From the NCBI GenBank assembly GCA_013154095.1, contig JAADDD010000004.1, forward strand, positions 62,001 to 126,000: 64,000 nt of DNA, in the 5' to 3' direction. The translations under genes were made by a program, and so were the position numbers. Below are positions 1-8,016 of the stretch, one piece after another. The stretch is from a bacterium. GTDB lineage: Archaea > JAADDD01. The notes under the pieces were generated by a model. It saw only the letters and a program-made list of their open reading frames with translations. It was not told the origin of the DNA and did no database searches. The number at the start of each line of letters is the position of its first letter. Position 1 is the first letter of the stretch.

Positions 1-94
1 AAACTCGATAGTTTATAATTGTCTTTGTCTGACTGCAAGTAATTTAGCGCTCTTGGCAAAGTTTAACTACTGTTATCTTCCACGAAACTAAATA

Positions 95-1918
95 ATGTAC
101 TGGTATTTAGAGCAGCTAAACAAGATTTCTTCCGCGCTGCAGGAAATTTTAGGAGAATCAGTTGAGCTGGAAAAACCACCGAAAAAAGAGTACGGAGATT
201 TAGCAACTCCTGTTGCGTTTAAGCTTGCAAAAAAGTTGAAGAAAAATCCTGCAGAAATAGCGAAACAGCTAGAAGAGCAGCTGAAAAATAAACTGGAAGG
301 AATAGAAGTGCGGGCAATCGGAGGTTTCTTGAATTTCTGTTTACCAGAAAAAGACTGGGTAGACAAAACAGTACAGGAAATCCTGTTTTTTAAAACAGAT
401 TACGGCAAACAGGATATTGGTCAAGGAAAGAAAGTATTGGTAGACCATACCTCTGCTAATCCTAATAAACCTCTACACCTTGGGCACTTGAGGAATGCCT
501 GCATAGGAGACAGTGTTTGCAGGCTGTTTTCTTTCATGGGCTACAGGACTGAGGCTGTGTATTACGTAAACGATCTTGGCCGCCAGGTCGCCGAGGCAGC
601 TTACGGCTGGCTCGAGCTTGAGCAAGGAGCTCTGCCTGCCGACAAACCGTTTGACTGGTACATTGGCGAGGTCTACGTGAAGGCGCACCAGGCAGGCATA
701 CCTGAAGAAAAGATAACCGAGTACCTGCAGCTGCTAGAGCGCCAAGACAGCGAGCTTGCCCGAAAAGTAAAGGAAATGTGCAGGCGCTGCCTTGACTGTC
801 ACCTTGACCTGCTCGAGCGCATAGGTATACTTTTCGATGTGCTCGTCTGGGAGAGCGACATTGTGCGCTGTGGCTTGTTCGAGCGAGCAACTGCCTGGTT
901 GCTGGAGAAAGGTTACCTGCAGCGAGTAACCGAGCAAGATCAGCTAGTGAAAGAAGGTAAATCGGTGCCAGGCAAAGAATATTTGGGCTGCTACATTCTC
1001 CGGCTTTCTAGGTTCGGCATGGACGATTTCGTGTACTTGCGCTCTTCTGGAGCTCCTACATACACTGCTAAGGATATAGCCTTTGCTCTCTGGAAATTCG
1101 GAAAAATAAAAGGGCTAAAATTCAAGTTTTACAAGAAATACAAAAATGGAAAAGATCTTTACACATCTTCTGAAGAAGGAGAAGAAATGGATTTCGGAAA
1201 TGCTGATATAGTAATAAATGTAATAGGAAAAGAACAGACATATGCACAACAAATTGTAAAATATGCTCTCAAATTAATAGGATTTGAAAAAGAGGCAGAA
1301 AATTATGTACATTTAGCTTACGGACTAGTTGAAAGGAAAGGAATAAAACTTTCTGGAAGAAAAGGTACATGGAAAGGATTTACAATTTATGAAGTGCTGG
1401 AAAGTCTGAAGGAAAAGATAAAAGAGAAAACAGGAGACGAGAAAACAGCAGAAAAAGTGGCTATTTCTGTGCTACGCTACGAGATGCTGCGCTACGAGCT
1501 CAAGGAGAATATAGTACTGGACGAGCAGCGGCTGCTCAACCCGAAAGAACGTGGCGGCATCTATATAATATATACATATGTAAGAATATTACATATATTA
1601 AATAAATTAGGCGAGTTTTCTCCGCTGACAGAAGTATACAAGTACATAAAAGAAGAAGAGACAAAGGAAGTTGTCAAGCTGCTCGCAGAGTTTCCTCGCG
1701 TGCTGCTGCTGGCGCTGCGAAACATCGATCCTAAACTGCTTGCAGACTACACCTTTGAGCTGTGCCAGCTGCTCAACTCCTTGTACGAGAAATATCCTGT
1801 GGTCCACGAACAAGCAGAGCAGAAGCGCCTGGCAAGGGCAACTGTGCTCTTGTGCGCAAAGTACGTGCTGGAAAGACTATTTGACCTGCTAGGAATGCAG
1901 CCAGTAGAAAAAATGTAA
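95..1918 (+). CDS. argS: Arginyl-tRNA synthetase
   Basis: Class I aminoacyl-tRNA synthetase that charges tRNA-Arg in the cytoplasm. The 607-aa protein has the ArgS N-terminal additional domain (about 1-90). The HIGH motif reads HLGH at about 128-131, inside the block SANPNKPLHLGHLRNA typical of ArgS. A KMSKS-equivalent reads KLSGRKG near residue 422, and a helical anticodon-binding domain fills the last 150 residues. Length and order match the family. Codon use changes sharply inside the gene: positions 1090-1460 and 1560-1610 are AT-rich, while the flanks use GC-rich codons. A C/D box sRNA candidate starts 5 nt after the stop and leads into nep1. Assignment is secure. Confidence 0.97.
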   Translation: MYWYLEQLNKISSALQEILGESVELEKPPKKEYGDLATPVAFKLAKKLKKNPAEIAKQLEEQLKNKLEGIEVRAIGGFLNFCLPEKDWVDKTVQEILFFKTDYGKQDIGQGKKVLVDHTSANPNKPLHLGHLRNACIGDSVCRLFSFMGYRTEAVYYVNDLGRQVAEAAYGWLELEQGALPADKPFDWYIGEVYVKAHQAGIPEEKITEYLQLLERQDSELARKVKEMCRRCLDCHLDLLERIGILFDVLVWESDIVRCGLFERATAWLLEKGYLQRVTEQDQLVKEGKSVPGKEYLGCYILRLSRFGMDDFVYLRSSGAPTYTAKDIAFALWKFGKIKGLKFKFYKKYKNGKDLYTSSEEGEEMDFGNADIVINVIGKEQTYAQQIVKYALKLIGFEKEAENYVHLAYGLVERKGIKLSGRKGTWKGFTIYEVLESLKEKIKEKTGDEKTAEKVAISVLRYEMLRYELKENIVLDEQRLLNPKERGGIYIIYTYVRILHILNKLGEFSPLTEVYKYIKEEETKEVVKLLAEFPRVLLLALRNIDPKLLADYTFELCQLLNSLYEKYPVVHEQAEQKRLARATVLLCAKYVLERLFDLLGMQPVEKM

Positions 1919-1922
1919 GGAG

Positions 1923-1971
1923 ATGATGAAGGAGGTTTCGGCGGAGCAGTGAAGAGCTTTGCCTGGGCTGA
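1923..1971 (+). ncRNA. C/D box guide sRNA candidate, leader of nep1
   Basis: The 49-nt core has C box ATGATGA (1923-1929), a 12-nt guide, D' box CGGA (1942-1945), linker GCA, C' box GTGAAGA (1949-1955), a 12-nt guide and D box CTGA (1968-1971). The spacing is identical to eight other candidates in this window. The D box ends 3 nt before the nep1 ATG, so the sRNA would form the whole spacer between argS and nep1 and could be processed from their mRNA. Known C/D sRNAs bind L7Ae, Nop5 and fibrillarin and direct 2'-O-methylation. The targets here are not identified. D' and C' are non-consensus, as is common for internal boxes. Confidence 0.8.
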
Positions 1972-1974
1972 TCC

Positions 1975-2676
1975 ATGAAGCCTACTTTGCTGCTCGCAGA
2001 AGCTTCGCTCGAGCTGGTGCCGCCAGAAATTGCCGACCACCCTGCAGTGCGCAAGCACGCTGAGCGCAGGAAAAAGAAGCCTACAGAGATGCTGCTGGAC
2101 AAGAACTACCACTACTGGGCAATGAAAGAAAGAGGCTTGCCTCAGCTAGAGAAGCGCGGAAGACCTGACATCGTGCATGCTTGCCTGCTAGTAGCGCTCG
2201 ACGCTCCGGCAGTAAGGGAGCAGCGCATGAATGTTTACGTGCACACACTCGACAACAAGCTGATCTGGTTCAGGCCAGGACTCGCTATTCCGAGAGCCTA
2301 CCACCGCTTTGCTGGCTTGATGGAGCAGCTGTACAGGCAGCGAAAAATTGTCGCGCCATCCGGCGACCTGCTCATCAAGCTGGAAGATAAGCAAATAGAC
2401 GAAGTGCTCGACTCGCTCTATTACGACAAGCTGGTGCTGTTCAGCGAGCGCGGGCAGCAGCTAGACATCTTCTCTGCCTCGAAGAAGCTGCTCGAGCTCG
2501 AGGCTCCGCTGCTAGTAGTAGGAGCCTTTCCTCACGGAGACTTCTCTCAGGTACTATATGAGCGCGCAGATCTAGTAATTAAGTTATACTCTGAAGTATT
2601 GATGGCCTGGACAGTTACCGCAATGCTGGTCTGCGTCTATGGCGAAATGCTAAGGCTGCAAAAGTTTCAGCATTAA
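1975..2676 (+). CDS. nep1: 16S rRNA pseudouridine N1-methyltransferase Nep1 (Emg1)
   Basis: SPOUT-class methyltransferase that methylates a hypermodified pseudouridine in the small-subunit rRNA and helps assemble the 30S subunit. The 233-aa protein opens with the family block LVPPEIADHPAVRKHA, followed by an RRKKKPTEMLLD stretch and KRGRPDIVHACLL, all diagnostic of Nep1. The C-terminal SAM-binding knot region includes LLVVGAFPHGDF. The ATG at 1975 directly follows a C/D box sRNA candidate, so a gene acting on rRNA sits behind a guide-like RNA. The last 27 nt overlap the convergent membrane-protein gene. Confidence 0.95.
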   Translation: MKPTLLLAEASLELVPPEIADHPAVRKHAERRKKKPTEMLLDKNYHYWAMKERGLPQLEKRGRPDIVHACLLVALDAPAVREQRMNVYVHTLDNKLIWFRPGLAIPRAYHRFAGLMEQLYRQRKIVAPSGDLLIKLEDKQIDEVLDSLYYDKLVLFSERGQQLDIFSASKKLLELEAPLLVVGAFPHGDFSQVLYERADLVIKLYSEVLMAWTVTAMLVCVYGEMLRLQKFQH

Positions 2677-3021
2677 GAGAACAATAACGTAGAAGCCCAC
2701 TGCTCCTAGAAACAGGTCTATTAGTGCTGCTGCTAGCAGTACATCTTCCTGTTTCTTAAAAACATAATATATGTGCCAGAGCGTTGTATAGCTGAAGCCA
2801 GCAGCAGCTAGAGTTACCAAAAACCAGTAGTTGCTGTGGAAAAAGAACCTCGGATCTGCCAGCAAGAGGAGCTCTAAGAAACTACCAACTACTAGTCCAC
2901 GTAGGCCAAAAAAGTAGTACAGCTGAGAAGGATGCTCGTGCAGGTGCTTTGCGTTCACAGCATAAATGCTGTTAGCAAAGATCAGCAGGCCCATGTAGCA
3001 GTCAAGCAAGAGCTCGTTCAT
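2650..3021 (-). CDS. Hypothetical four-helix membrane protein
   Basis: I do not recognise this 123-aa protein. It has about four hydrophobic segments (roughly residues 5-22, 38-56, 64-85 and 93-120) and almost no soluble part, so it should be an integral membrane protein. It is transcribed against its neighbours: its 3' end overlaps nep1 by 27 nt, and upstream lies the spacer with two C/D box sRNA candidates. An AT-rich TATATAAG-like element lies only about 10 nt upstream of the ATG, too close to serve as a promoter for a leaderless transcript. No conserved motif suggests a function. Confidence 0.6.
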   Translation of the reverse strand: MNELLLDCYMGLLIFANSIYAVNAKHLHEHPSQLYYFFGLRGLVVGSFLELLLLADPRFFFHSNYWFLVTLAAAGFSYTTLWHIYYVFKKQEDVLLAAALIDLFLGAVGFYVIVLLMLKLLQP

Positions 3022-3058
3022 CCTTTCTTATATACAGGCTAATTATATCTACTGCGCG

Positions 3059-3107
3059 ATGATGAAGCCGAGGACAGCAGAACAGTGAAGAAATGACGCT
3101 ATGCTGA
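3059..3107 (+). ncRNA. C/D box guide sRNA candidate upstream of rnp4
   Basis: The 49-nt core has C box ATGATGA (3059-3065), a 12-nt guide, D' box CAGA (3078-3081), linker ACA, C' box GTGAAGA (3085-3091), a 12-nt guide and D box CTGA (3104-3107). It lies in the spacer between the divergent membrane-protein gene and rnp4. An AATTATAT element at 3041-3048 lies upstream and could be a promoter, though it is close. The internal boxes deviate from consensus; the outer C and D boxes are perfect. Targets are not identified. Confidence 0.75.
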
Positions 3108-3113
3108 GCAATT

Positions 3114-3167
3114 TCAGCGGCTTGCTCCGCATCATCATTTATGCTCAGCGTGAACTGGGATCATCAT
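3114..3167 (-). ncRNA. C/D box guide sRNA candidate antisense to the rnp4 start
   Basis: Read on the minus strand: C box ATGATGA (3167-3161), 12-nt guide TCCCAGTTCACG, D' box CTGA (3148-3145), a 6-nt linker, C' box ATGATGA (3138-3132), a 14-nt guide and D box CTGA (3117-3114). All four boxes are consensus; only the linker and second guide are longer than in the other candidates. The D' guide is complementary, with one G-U wobble and one end mismatch, to the conserved peptidyl-transferase-region 23S rRNA sequence CGUGAGCUGGG (recalled, not searched). The RNA would overlap the first bases of rnp4 on the opposite strand. Confidence 0.7.
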
Positions 3168-3495
3168 GCGCTCGAGGAAGCAGCTCAGGAAGGTTGCTCT
3201 GGAACGCATCGAGCAGCTGTTCGAGCAAGCGCGAAAAGCTGCCAAGGAAAATCCAGCACTCATGGAAAGATACGTGCAGCTCATCAAGCAGCTGCGCAAA
3301 AAATACCATCCTTTTGTGCCAAGAAAAATAAAAATGTTTATATGCAAGCACTGCAATGCTATCCTAATTCCAGGAGTTACGGCAAGAGTCAGGCTCAGAA
3401 CAAACAGGTTTCCTCATCTTGCAATAACTTGCCTGCGCTGCGGAACAGTTAAAAGAATGCCCTACAAGCTGAAAAAATGCTCAAAAAGTACCTGA
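3166..3495 (+). CDS. rnp4: RNase P protein component 4 (Rpp21 homologue)
   Basis: Protein subunit of archaeal RNase P, which removes 5' leaders from pre-tRNAs. The 109-aa protein has an N-terminal basic helical region (RSRKQLRKVALERI) and a zinc ribbon built from CKHC (about 63-66) and CLRC (about 91-94), with the intervening RVRLRTNRFPH typical of Rpr2/Rpp21. Length fits the family. It opens a run of RNA-related genes (rnp4, yhbY, S19e, pdcd5). The start codon region overlaps an antisense C/D sRNA candidate. It overlaps yhbY by 19 nt. Confidence 0.92.
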   Translation: MRSRKQLRKVALERIEQLFEQARKAAKENPALMERYVQLIKQLRKKYHPFVPRKIKMFICKHCNAILIPGVTARVRLRTNRFPHLAITCLRCGTVKRMPYKLKKCSKST

Positions 3496-3857
3496 AAGGC
3501 AAAGAAAGGAGACAGCTACGAGCAAAATATCATACGCTTGAAGTAACTGTCTGGATAGGCAAAAAAGGACTTAGCCAAGAACTGCTTAAGCACATAGACC
3601 AAGAACTGCGGAGAAAAGAAATAATCAAAGTTAGAGTGCTGCGCAGCTTTCTTAGGAGAACAGAAATAGAAGAAGTTGCCGAAAAGCTTAATAAATTACT
3701 CGGCGTAGAGGTAGTAGACGTTCGTGGTCACACGCTCCTGTTATATAGACCGAGGCATGGCTGGAAACAGGTGGTCGTAGATGCCTACAGCCTACGATGT
3801 TCCCCAGGAGCGCCTAGTCGAGGAACTGGCAAAGGTGCTCAAGGAACAGTACGCTGA
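3477..3857 (+). CDS. YhbY/CRM-domain RNA-binding protein, with unusual C-terminal extension
   Basis: CRM (CRS1-YhbY) fold proteins associate with ribosomal subunit precursors. The domain spans about residues 5-90 and includes the signature GKKGLS, the helix [21 protein letters not shown] and the final strand LLLYRPR. The family normally ends soon after that strand. Here the frame runs on for over 30 residues and overlaps the S19e gene by 77 nt. In the neighbouring frame a TAG (3778-3780) sits exactly before the S19e ATG, so a single-base slip near the 3' end, in evolution or in the assembly, would explain the extension. Confidence 0.85.
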   Translation: MLKKYLKGKERRQLRAKYHTLEVTVWIGKKGLSQELLKHIDQELRRKEIIKVRVLRSFLRRTEIEEVAEKLNKLLGVEVVDVRGHTLLLYRPRHGWKQVVVDAYSLRCSPGAPSRGTGKGAQGTVR

Positions 3858-4248
3858 AGTTATTCGTCCGCCTGAGTGGGCCTGGTTCTGCAAGACAGGA
3901 AGGAACAGGGAACGCGTGCCTCACTTGCTGGCAGACGAGTGGTGGTACATTCGTGCAGCCTCTGTGCTGAAGAAAGTGTACATGGATGGTCCTGTTGGCA
4001 TAGAGCGTCTCAGGACCTACTATGGCGGAAGGAAGAACAACGGCATGCGCAAAGAGCACTTCTATAAGGGTAGCGGTAGCATTGTCAGAAAAATCCTGCA
4101 GCAGCTTGAAGCAGCTGGACTAGTGACAAAGTACAAGAACAAGGGCAGGATTGTCACGCCCTCAGGTAAGGCGCTAGTAGACAAGGTTGCAGCGCAAATA
4201 CTCAAGCAGCTTGCACAAGAAGATCCTGAGTTTACTAAATACTTGTAA
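3781..4248 (+). CDS. rps19e: 30S ribosomal protein S19e
   Basis: Archaeal/eukaryotic ribosomal protein of the small-subunit head. The 155-aa sequence contains the family landmarks [36 protein letters not shown] and [14 protein letters not shown]. The start is supported by a GGTGGT Shine-Dalgarno site 5 nt upstream, although it lies inside the reading frame of the preceding yhbY gene. The next gene (PDCD5 family) starts 8 nt after the stop, an arrangement common in archaea. Confidence 0.97.
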   Translation: MPTAYDVPQERLVEELAKVLKEQYAEVIRPPEWAWFCKTGRNRERVPHLLADEWWYIRAASVLKKVYMDGPVGIERLRTYYGGRKNNGMRKEHFYKGSGSIVRKILQQLEAAGLVTKYKNKGRIVTPSGKALVDKVAAQILKQLAQEDPEFTKYL

Positions 4249-4256
4249 CGGAAATT

Positions 4257-4589
4257 ATGGAGGACAGGGAACTAGAAGAAATACTGAGAAGAAAGTACGA
4301 AGCTTACCAAAAAACTGCTGCTAAGGAAGCAGAAATCGAGCAAAGAAAAGAATTGCTGAAGCGCCAGCTCATGCAGGAACTCTTCACTGCAGATGCGCGC
4401 GAGGTTCTCAGGAACCTAGAACTGCGCGGAGACAGCGAGCTTGTTGAGCAGCTCATTGCTTGGGCAAAGAAAATGCAGGCTGCTGGAAAGTTGCGCGGAA
4501 AAATCGACAAACAGCAACTCCAGCTATTGCTTAAATACATTAGGCAGGGCGAAAAGAGAGACTGGAAAATTTCAATAAAGCGTAAATAA
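4257..4589 (+). CDS. DNA-binding protein of the PDCD5/TFAR19 family
   Basis: Small helical protein conserved in archaea and eukaryotes; archaeal members bind DNA and are often encoded beside S19e, as here. The 110-aa protein has a charged N-terminal helix, a three-helix core with RQLMQELFTADAREVLRNLEL, and the conserved segment KIDKQQLQLLLKYI before a basic C-terminal tail. Length is typical. It probably ends the transcript that starts at rnp4, because a TATA box for nrdD follows. The cellular role in archaea is not settled. Confidence 0.9.
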   Translation: MEDRELEEILRRKYEAYQKTAAKEAEIEQRKELLKRQLMQELFTADAREVLRNLELRGDSELVEQLIAWAKKMQAAGKLRGKIDKQQLQLLLKYIRQGEKRDWKISIKRK

Positions 4590-4619
4590 CTAATTAATGA
4601 ATTATTATTCAATTTAATG

Positions 4620-4630
4620 TTTATATATAA
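4620..4630 (+). promoter_or_regulatory. TATA box of nrdD
   Basis: TTTATATATAA lies in the 75-nt spacer between pdcd5 and nrdD. A transcript starting about 26 nt downstream (near 4651) would leave a leader of roughly 14 nt before the nrdD ATG at 4665. It fits the archaeal TATA consensus and is the only good match in the spacer. Confidence 0.55.
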
Positions 4631-4664
4631 TCATTTTTAGCTGACGGGCCAATGCATATATTCT

Positions 4665-6518
4665 ATGTCCACTTATGATAAGTATTTTGACGTAGAAGAG
4701 TACATCGACAGCTTTCTCGCTAAAACTGACTGGGAAGTAAAAGAGAACGCTAACCAGCTGTACAGCTTTTCTTCGCTGTTGCTGCGCGCAGGAGGAGAAG
4801 TCATCCGCCGGTACTTGCTCTGCAAGGTTTATCCTCCAGAAATCCGTGAGGCTTACCTCAAGGGCTACATGCACATCCATGACTTGCCTTTCGGTGTTGT
4901 GGGCTACTGCTGTGGCTGGGACATGCGCCTCATTTTGCTGCGAGGTTTTGGCGGCGTGCAAGGCCGGATATATTCTAGGCCGCCAAGACACCTTGACACA
5001 GTAATCGCGCAGATGGTGAACTTTCTTGGCACAATGCAGATGGAGTTTGCCGGCGCGCAGGCTCTCAGCCACGTCGACGTGTACCTTGCTCCTTTTGTTC
5101 GCCACGACAGGCTGAACTACAAGCAAGTCAAGCAGAACATCCAGCGTTTAGTTTACCACCTAAACGTACCTTCTCGTTGGGGCTGCCAAACACCGTTCAC
5201 TAACTTCACGCTTGACATCCATCCGCCAGAAATTCTTGCCTCGCATCCGGCTATAGTTGGCGGCCAGTATCTTGACAGGACATACGAAGAGTACGAGGAA
5301 GAAATTGAAATGATTAACCTGGCCTTTGTCGAGATACTGGCAGAGGGAGACGGTCACGGTAGACCGTTCACGTTCCCAATTATTACATATAATATTACGA
5401 AAGATTTTCCGTTTGACTCTGACTTGGCGGAAACAATCTTTGCTGCCACAGGTAAGTTCGGCTACCCTTACTTCCAGAACTACATTGGCAGCGGCTTCGA
5501 CCCGAACACTATCTATGCAATGTGCTGCAGGCTTAACCTTGACAAGCGTGCGCTGTATATCAAGGGTTTTGGTTTCCATACAGGAGAAAACACAGGCTCT
5601 CTAGGAGTAGTAACGCTTAATTTGGCATTGCTAGGTTATGAAGCAAAAAAAGACGAAGACAAGTTCTTTGAGCTGCTAGAAAAGTATGCTAACCTTGCAA
5701 AGGAAGCACTAGAAATTAAGCGAAGACTTGTGGAGCGCAACTTCAGGCTAGGACTAATGCCGTTCACGCGACTCTACATCGACAGTTTTGACAGGTACTT
5801 TAACACTATTGGTGTTTGCGGCATGCACGAAGCCTTGCTCAACATGGGTTTCGAGGACGGCATAGCCTCGCCAGAAGGACACAGGTTCGCGGTAAAGACA
5901 TTGCTGTTCTTGCGCGAGTTAATTAAACAGTTCCAGGAAGAAACTAATCATTTATACAACCTTGAAGCAACGCCAGCAGAGTCTGCAAGCTACTCTTTAG
6001 CGATCAAGGCCAGGAAGCTTTACCCCGACATCATTTTATCCGGCACTCCTGAAGTACCTTACTTGACGAACTCTACTTGGCTGCCCGAGGGCTACACTGA
6101 CGACCTATATTTCATTATTAGACACCAGGAGCCGCTGCAGCGACTTTATACTGGCGGCACTGTCCTGCATCTCTGGATCGGCGAACAGCTAGACGCTGAG
6201 GCTGTGCGAACTTTAGTGGAGAAAGTTTGCAGCACCCGCATTCCGTACTTCAGCATCACTCCTACCTTCAGCATCTGTCCTACTCACGGATATCTTCCTG
6301 GCAGGCACTTCACGTGTCCTCACTGTGGAACGCGCTGCGAGATCTGGTCACGCATTGTAGGCTACTACAGACCGCTCCAGTTCTGGAATCTAGGCAAGTA
6401 CACCGAATTCTTCCGTCGCAAAGAACTCAAAATTAGTTCAGGTAGCACTACTCCTGTAATAAAATATTCGCTCGAAGACTACATCTCTGTTGAGGAAGTG
6501 CTAGCGAAAATAGGGTAG
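4665..6518 (+). CDS. nrdD: Anaerobic (class III) ribonucleoside-triphosphate reductase
   Basis: Glycyl-radical enzyme that makes dNTPs from NTPs without oxygen. Landmarks: the active-site loop AMCCRLNLDKRAL with the catalytic cysteine near residue 288; a C-terminal zinc site CPTHGYL...CPHCGTRCE; and the glycyl-radical motif SRIVGYYRPLQFWN. The 617-aa chain has no N-terminal ATP-cone, so it lacks the usual overall-activity switch of enzymes such as E. coli NrdD. The activase nrdG follows after 2 nt. This points to anaerobic DNA-precursor synthesis; no oxygen-dependent reductase is in the window. Confidence 0.96.
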   Translation: MSTYDKYFDVEEYIDSFLAKTDWEVKENANQLYSFSSLLLRAGGEVIRRYLLCKVYPPEIREAYLKGYMHIHDLPFGVVGYCCGWDMRLILLRGFGGVQGRIYSRPPRHLDTVIAQMVNFLGTMQMEFAGAQALSHVDVYLAPFVRHDRLNYKQVKQNIQRLVYHLNVPSRWGCQTPFTNFTLDIHPPEILASHPAIVGGQYLDRTYEEYEEEIEMINLAFVEILAEGDGHGRPFTFPIITYNITKDFPFDSDLAETIFAATGKFGYPYFQNYIGSGFDPNTIYAMCCRLNLDKRALYIKGFGFHTGENTGSLGVVTLNLALLGYEAKKDEDKFFELLEKYANLAKEALEIKRRLVERNFRLGLMPFTRLYIDSFDRYFNTIGVCGMHEALLNMGFEDGIASPEGHRFAVKTLLFLRELIKQFQEETNHLYNLEATPAESASYSLAIKARKLYPDIILSGTPEVPYLTNSTWLPEGYTDDLYFIIRHQEPLQRLYTGGTVLHLWIGEQLDAEAVRTLVEKVCSTRIPYFSITPTFSICPTHGYLPGRHFTCPHCGTRCEIWSRIVGYYRPLQFWNLGKYTEFFRRKELKISSGSTTPVIKYSLEDYISVEEVLAKIG

Positions 6519-6520
6519 CA

Positions 6521-7222
6521 ATGCCAAATATTCGCGGACTACAACCAATTTCTTTTATCGAAATTGCTGGCGCAGTATCAGTAGTAGTGTTTTTTGGAGG
6601 CTGCAATTTTCGCTGCGGTTACTGCCAAAACTGGCAGCTAGTACTGCAGCAAGAAAATCTTCCTTTACTTCCTGCGGAGTTAGTACTGCGGGTAGTGAAG
6701 GAACGCAAGGACTGGATAGATTACGTGGTCTTGACAGGAGGCGAACCAACGCTAGATCCAGAACTTCCCTGGTTCCTCGAAGAGCTGCGAAAGCTAGGAG
6801 TGCGTACAGCACTAGAAACTAATGGCAGCATGCCCGCAATACTCTATGAACTTCTGCGAGACCAGCTAGTAGATTACATAGCAATGGACGTGAAAGCAGT
6901 GCCAGAAAAGTACGAGCAGGCCATTGGTGTAAAATATAATATTGATAAAATATTATTATCAATTAAAATAATAAAACAGCTTGCTCCAGCGTACGAGTTC
7001 CGCGTTACTGCCGTACCTGGAATTATTTCTCTCGAGGACATGGATAGGCTGGGCGAGCTGCTGCGAGGTTCTCGGCTTGTCTGTATCCAGCAGTTTTCTG
7101 CAGAGAACGGTACGCTCGATCCAACCTTTTCTCGCGTAAAGCCTTATTCTCGAGAAGTACTAGAAGAGATGGCTGCAAGGCTAAAGAAATATGTAGCCAA
7201 GGTAAAGCTAAGAAATATATGA
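6521..7222 (+). CDS. nrdG: Anaerobic ribonucleotide reductase activating protein (radical SAM)
   Basis: Radical-SAM activase that installs the glycyl radical on NrdD. The cluster motif CNFRCGYC gives C28, C32 and C35, followed by the GGEPTLDPEL block (about residue 75) that binds SAM. The 233-aa length fits the archaeal type. It starts 2 nt after nrdD and its last codon overlaps the next start by 4 nt, so the three genes are likely one operon. Residues encoded at 6925-6975 (YNIDKILLSIKII) use almost only AT-rich codons, unlike the rest of the gene. Confidence 0.93.
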   Translation: MPNIRGLQPISFIEIAGAVSVVVFFGGCNFRCGYCQNWQLVLQQENLPLLPAELVLRVVKERKDWIDYVVLTGGEPTLDPELPWFLEELRKLGVRTALETNGSMPAILYELLRDQLVDYIAMDVKAVPEKYEQAIGVKYNIDKILLSIKIIKQLAPAYEFRVTAVPGIISLEDMDRLGELLRGSRLVCIQQFSAENGTLDPTFSRVKPYSREVLEEMAARLKKYVAKVKLRNI

Positions 7223-7992
7223 TAATTGGTGTAGCTACTATTGTTTACCGATCATTAGATCTTGTCAGTGCAGTAAAAATGCTCATAAAGTTCACAGATA
7301 ATATTATGCTCTCGCCTATTTATTCTAGTATCAGTGAGCAAGAACTTAAGGAGTTGTTGAACCTGAAAGAAACCTATGGTCTAGAATACTATGTACACGG
7401 TCCGTTGCCTGCTAGCGGCTGGAAGTTCGAGGAACTGGGCTACAACCAGCAACTATTGGAAAGTACGCTTCGCCTAGCAGAACGCCTGGAGAGCCCATTT
7501 ATTGTTATCCACCCAACTCCTCGCGTGCAGTACCACCAAGCACTTGAAATTCTGCAAGAATACTACAAAGCAGCAGAAGATCGAGGAATTACTGTTGCTG
7601 TAGAAAATAAACCGCAGCAAGGAGACACATGGCTGGCAGTTGATGAAGACTTTGAGCGAGTCTTACAGGATTTTCCGGACATTAAATTCTGCGTCGATAC
7701 TTCTCACTACTTTCTTAGTGTTCCTAACTCTGCTGCACTGAGAGATCTGTTGATCAGGTTCAAGGACAGCATTGCTATAATGCACATTGCAGATACAGGA
7801 GCTCCTAGCGTTGCAAAGCACTGCGAGGACCTGCAGCTGTTGCCTGGTTTTGGCGACATTAACTGGTACGTGGTAAGCTATGGCCTGCGCGCGCTCAATC
7901 TCCGCAAAGTGCCGCTCGTGCTAGAAGTAATCTATCCGTACGATATTAGTCTCGGTATAAGAACAATCAGGCACATTATCAGCTGGTATTAA
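7219..7992 (+). CDS. TIM-barrel protein of the sugar-phosphate isomerase / endonuclease IV superfamily
   Basis: A 257-aa xylose-isomerase-like barrel. The metal-binding positions of the superfamily are all visible: H in VHGPLP, H in VIHPTP, E in VAVENKP, D and H in CVDTSHYF, H in MHIADT and E in LVLEVIYP. A divalent-metal-dependent enzyme is likely. The same pattern occurs in AP endonucleases and in sugar isomerases/epimerases, so the substrate cannot be decided. It overlaps nrdG by 4 nt; an operon link to nucleotide or DNA metabolism is possible but unproved. Confidence 0.8.
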   Translation: MIIGVATIVYRSLDLVSAVKMLIKFTDNIMLSPIYSSISEQELKELLNLKETYGLEYYVHGPLPASGWKFEELGYNQQLLESTLRLAERLESPFIVIHPTPRVQYHQALEILQEYYKAAEDRGITVAVENKPQQGDTWLAVDEDFERVLQDFPDIKFCVDTSHYFLSVPNSAALRDLLIRFKDSIAIMHIADTGAPSVAKHCEDLQLLPGFGDINWYVVSYGLRALNLRKVPLVLEVIYPYDISLGIRTIRHIISWY

Positions 7993-8016
7993 TAAGTTTA
8001 TAAATAATGTAGTTTA

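Noticed and set aside
7996..8003. TTTATAAA as promoter of the membrane regulator gene
   Set aside because: It lies only about 14 nt upstream of the ATG, so transcription would begin inside the gene.
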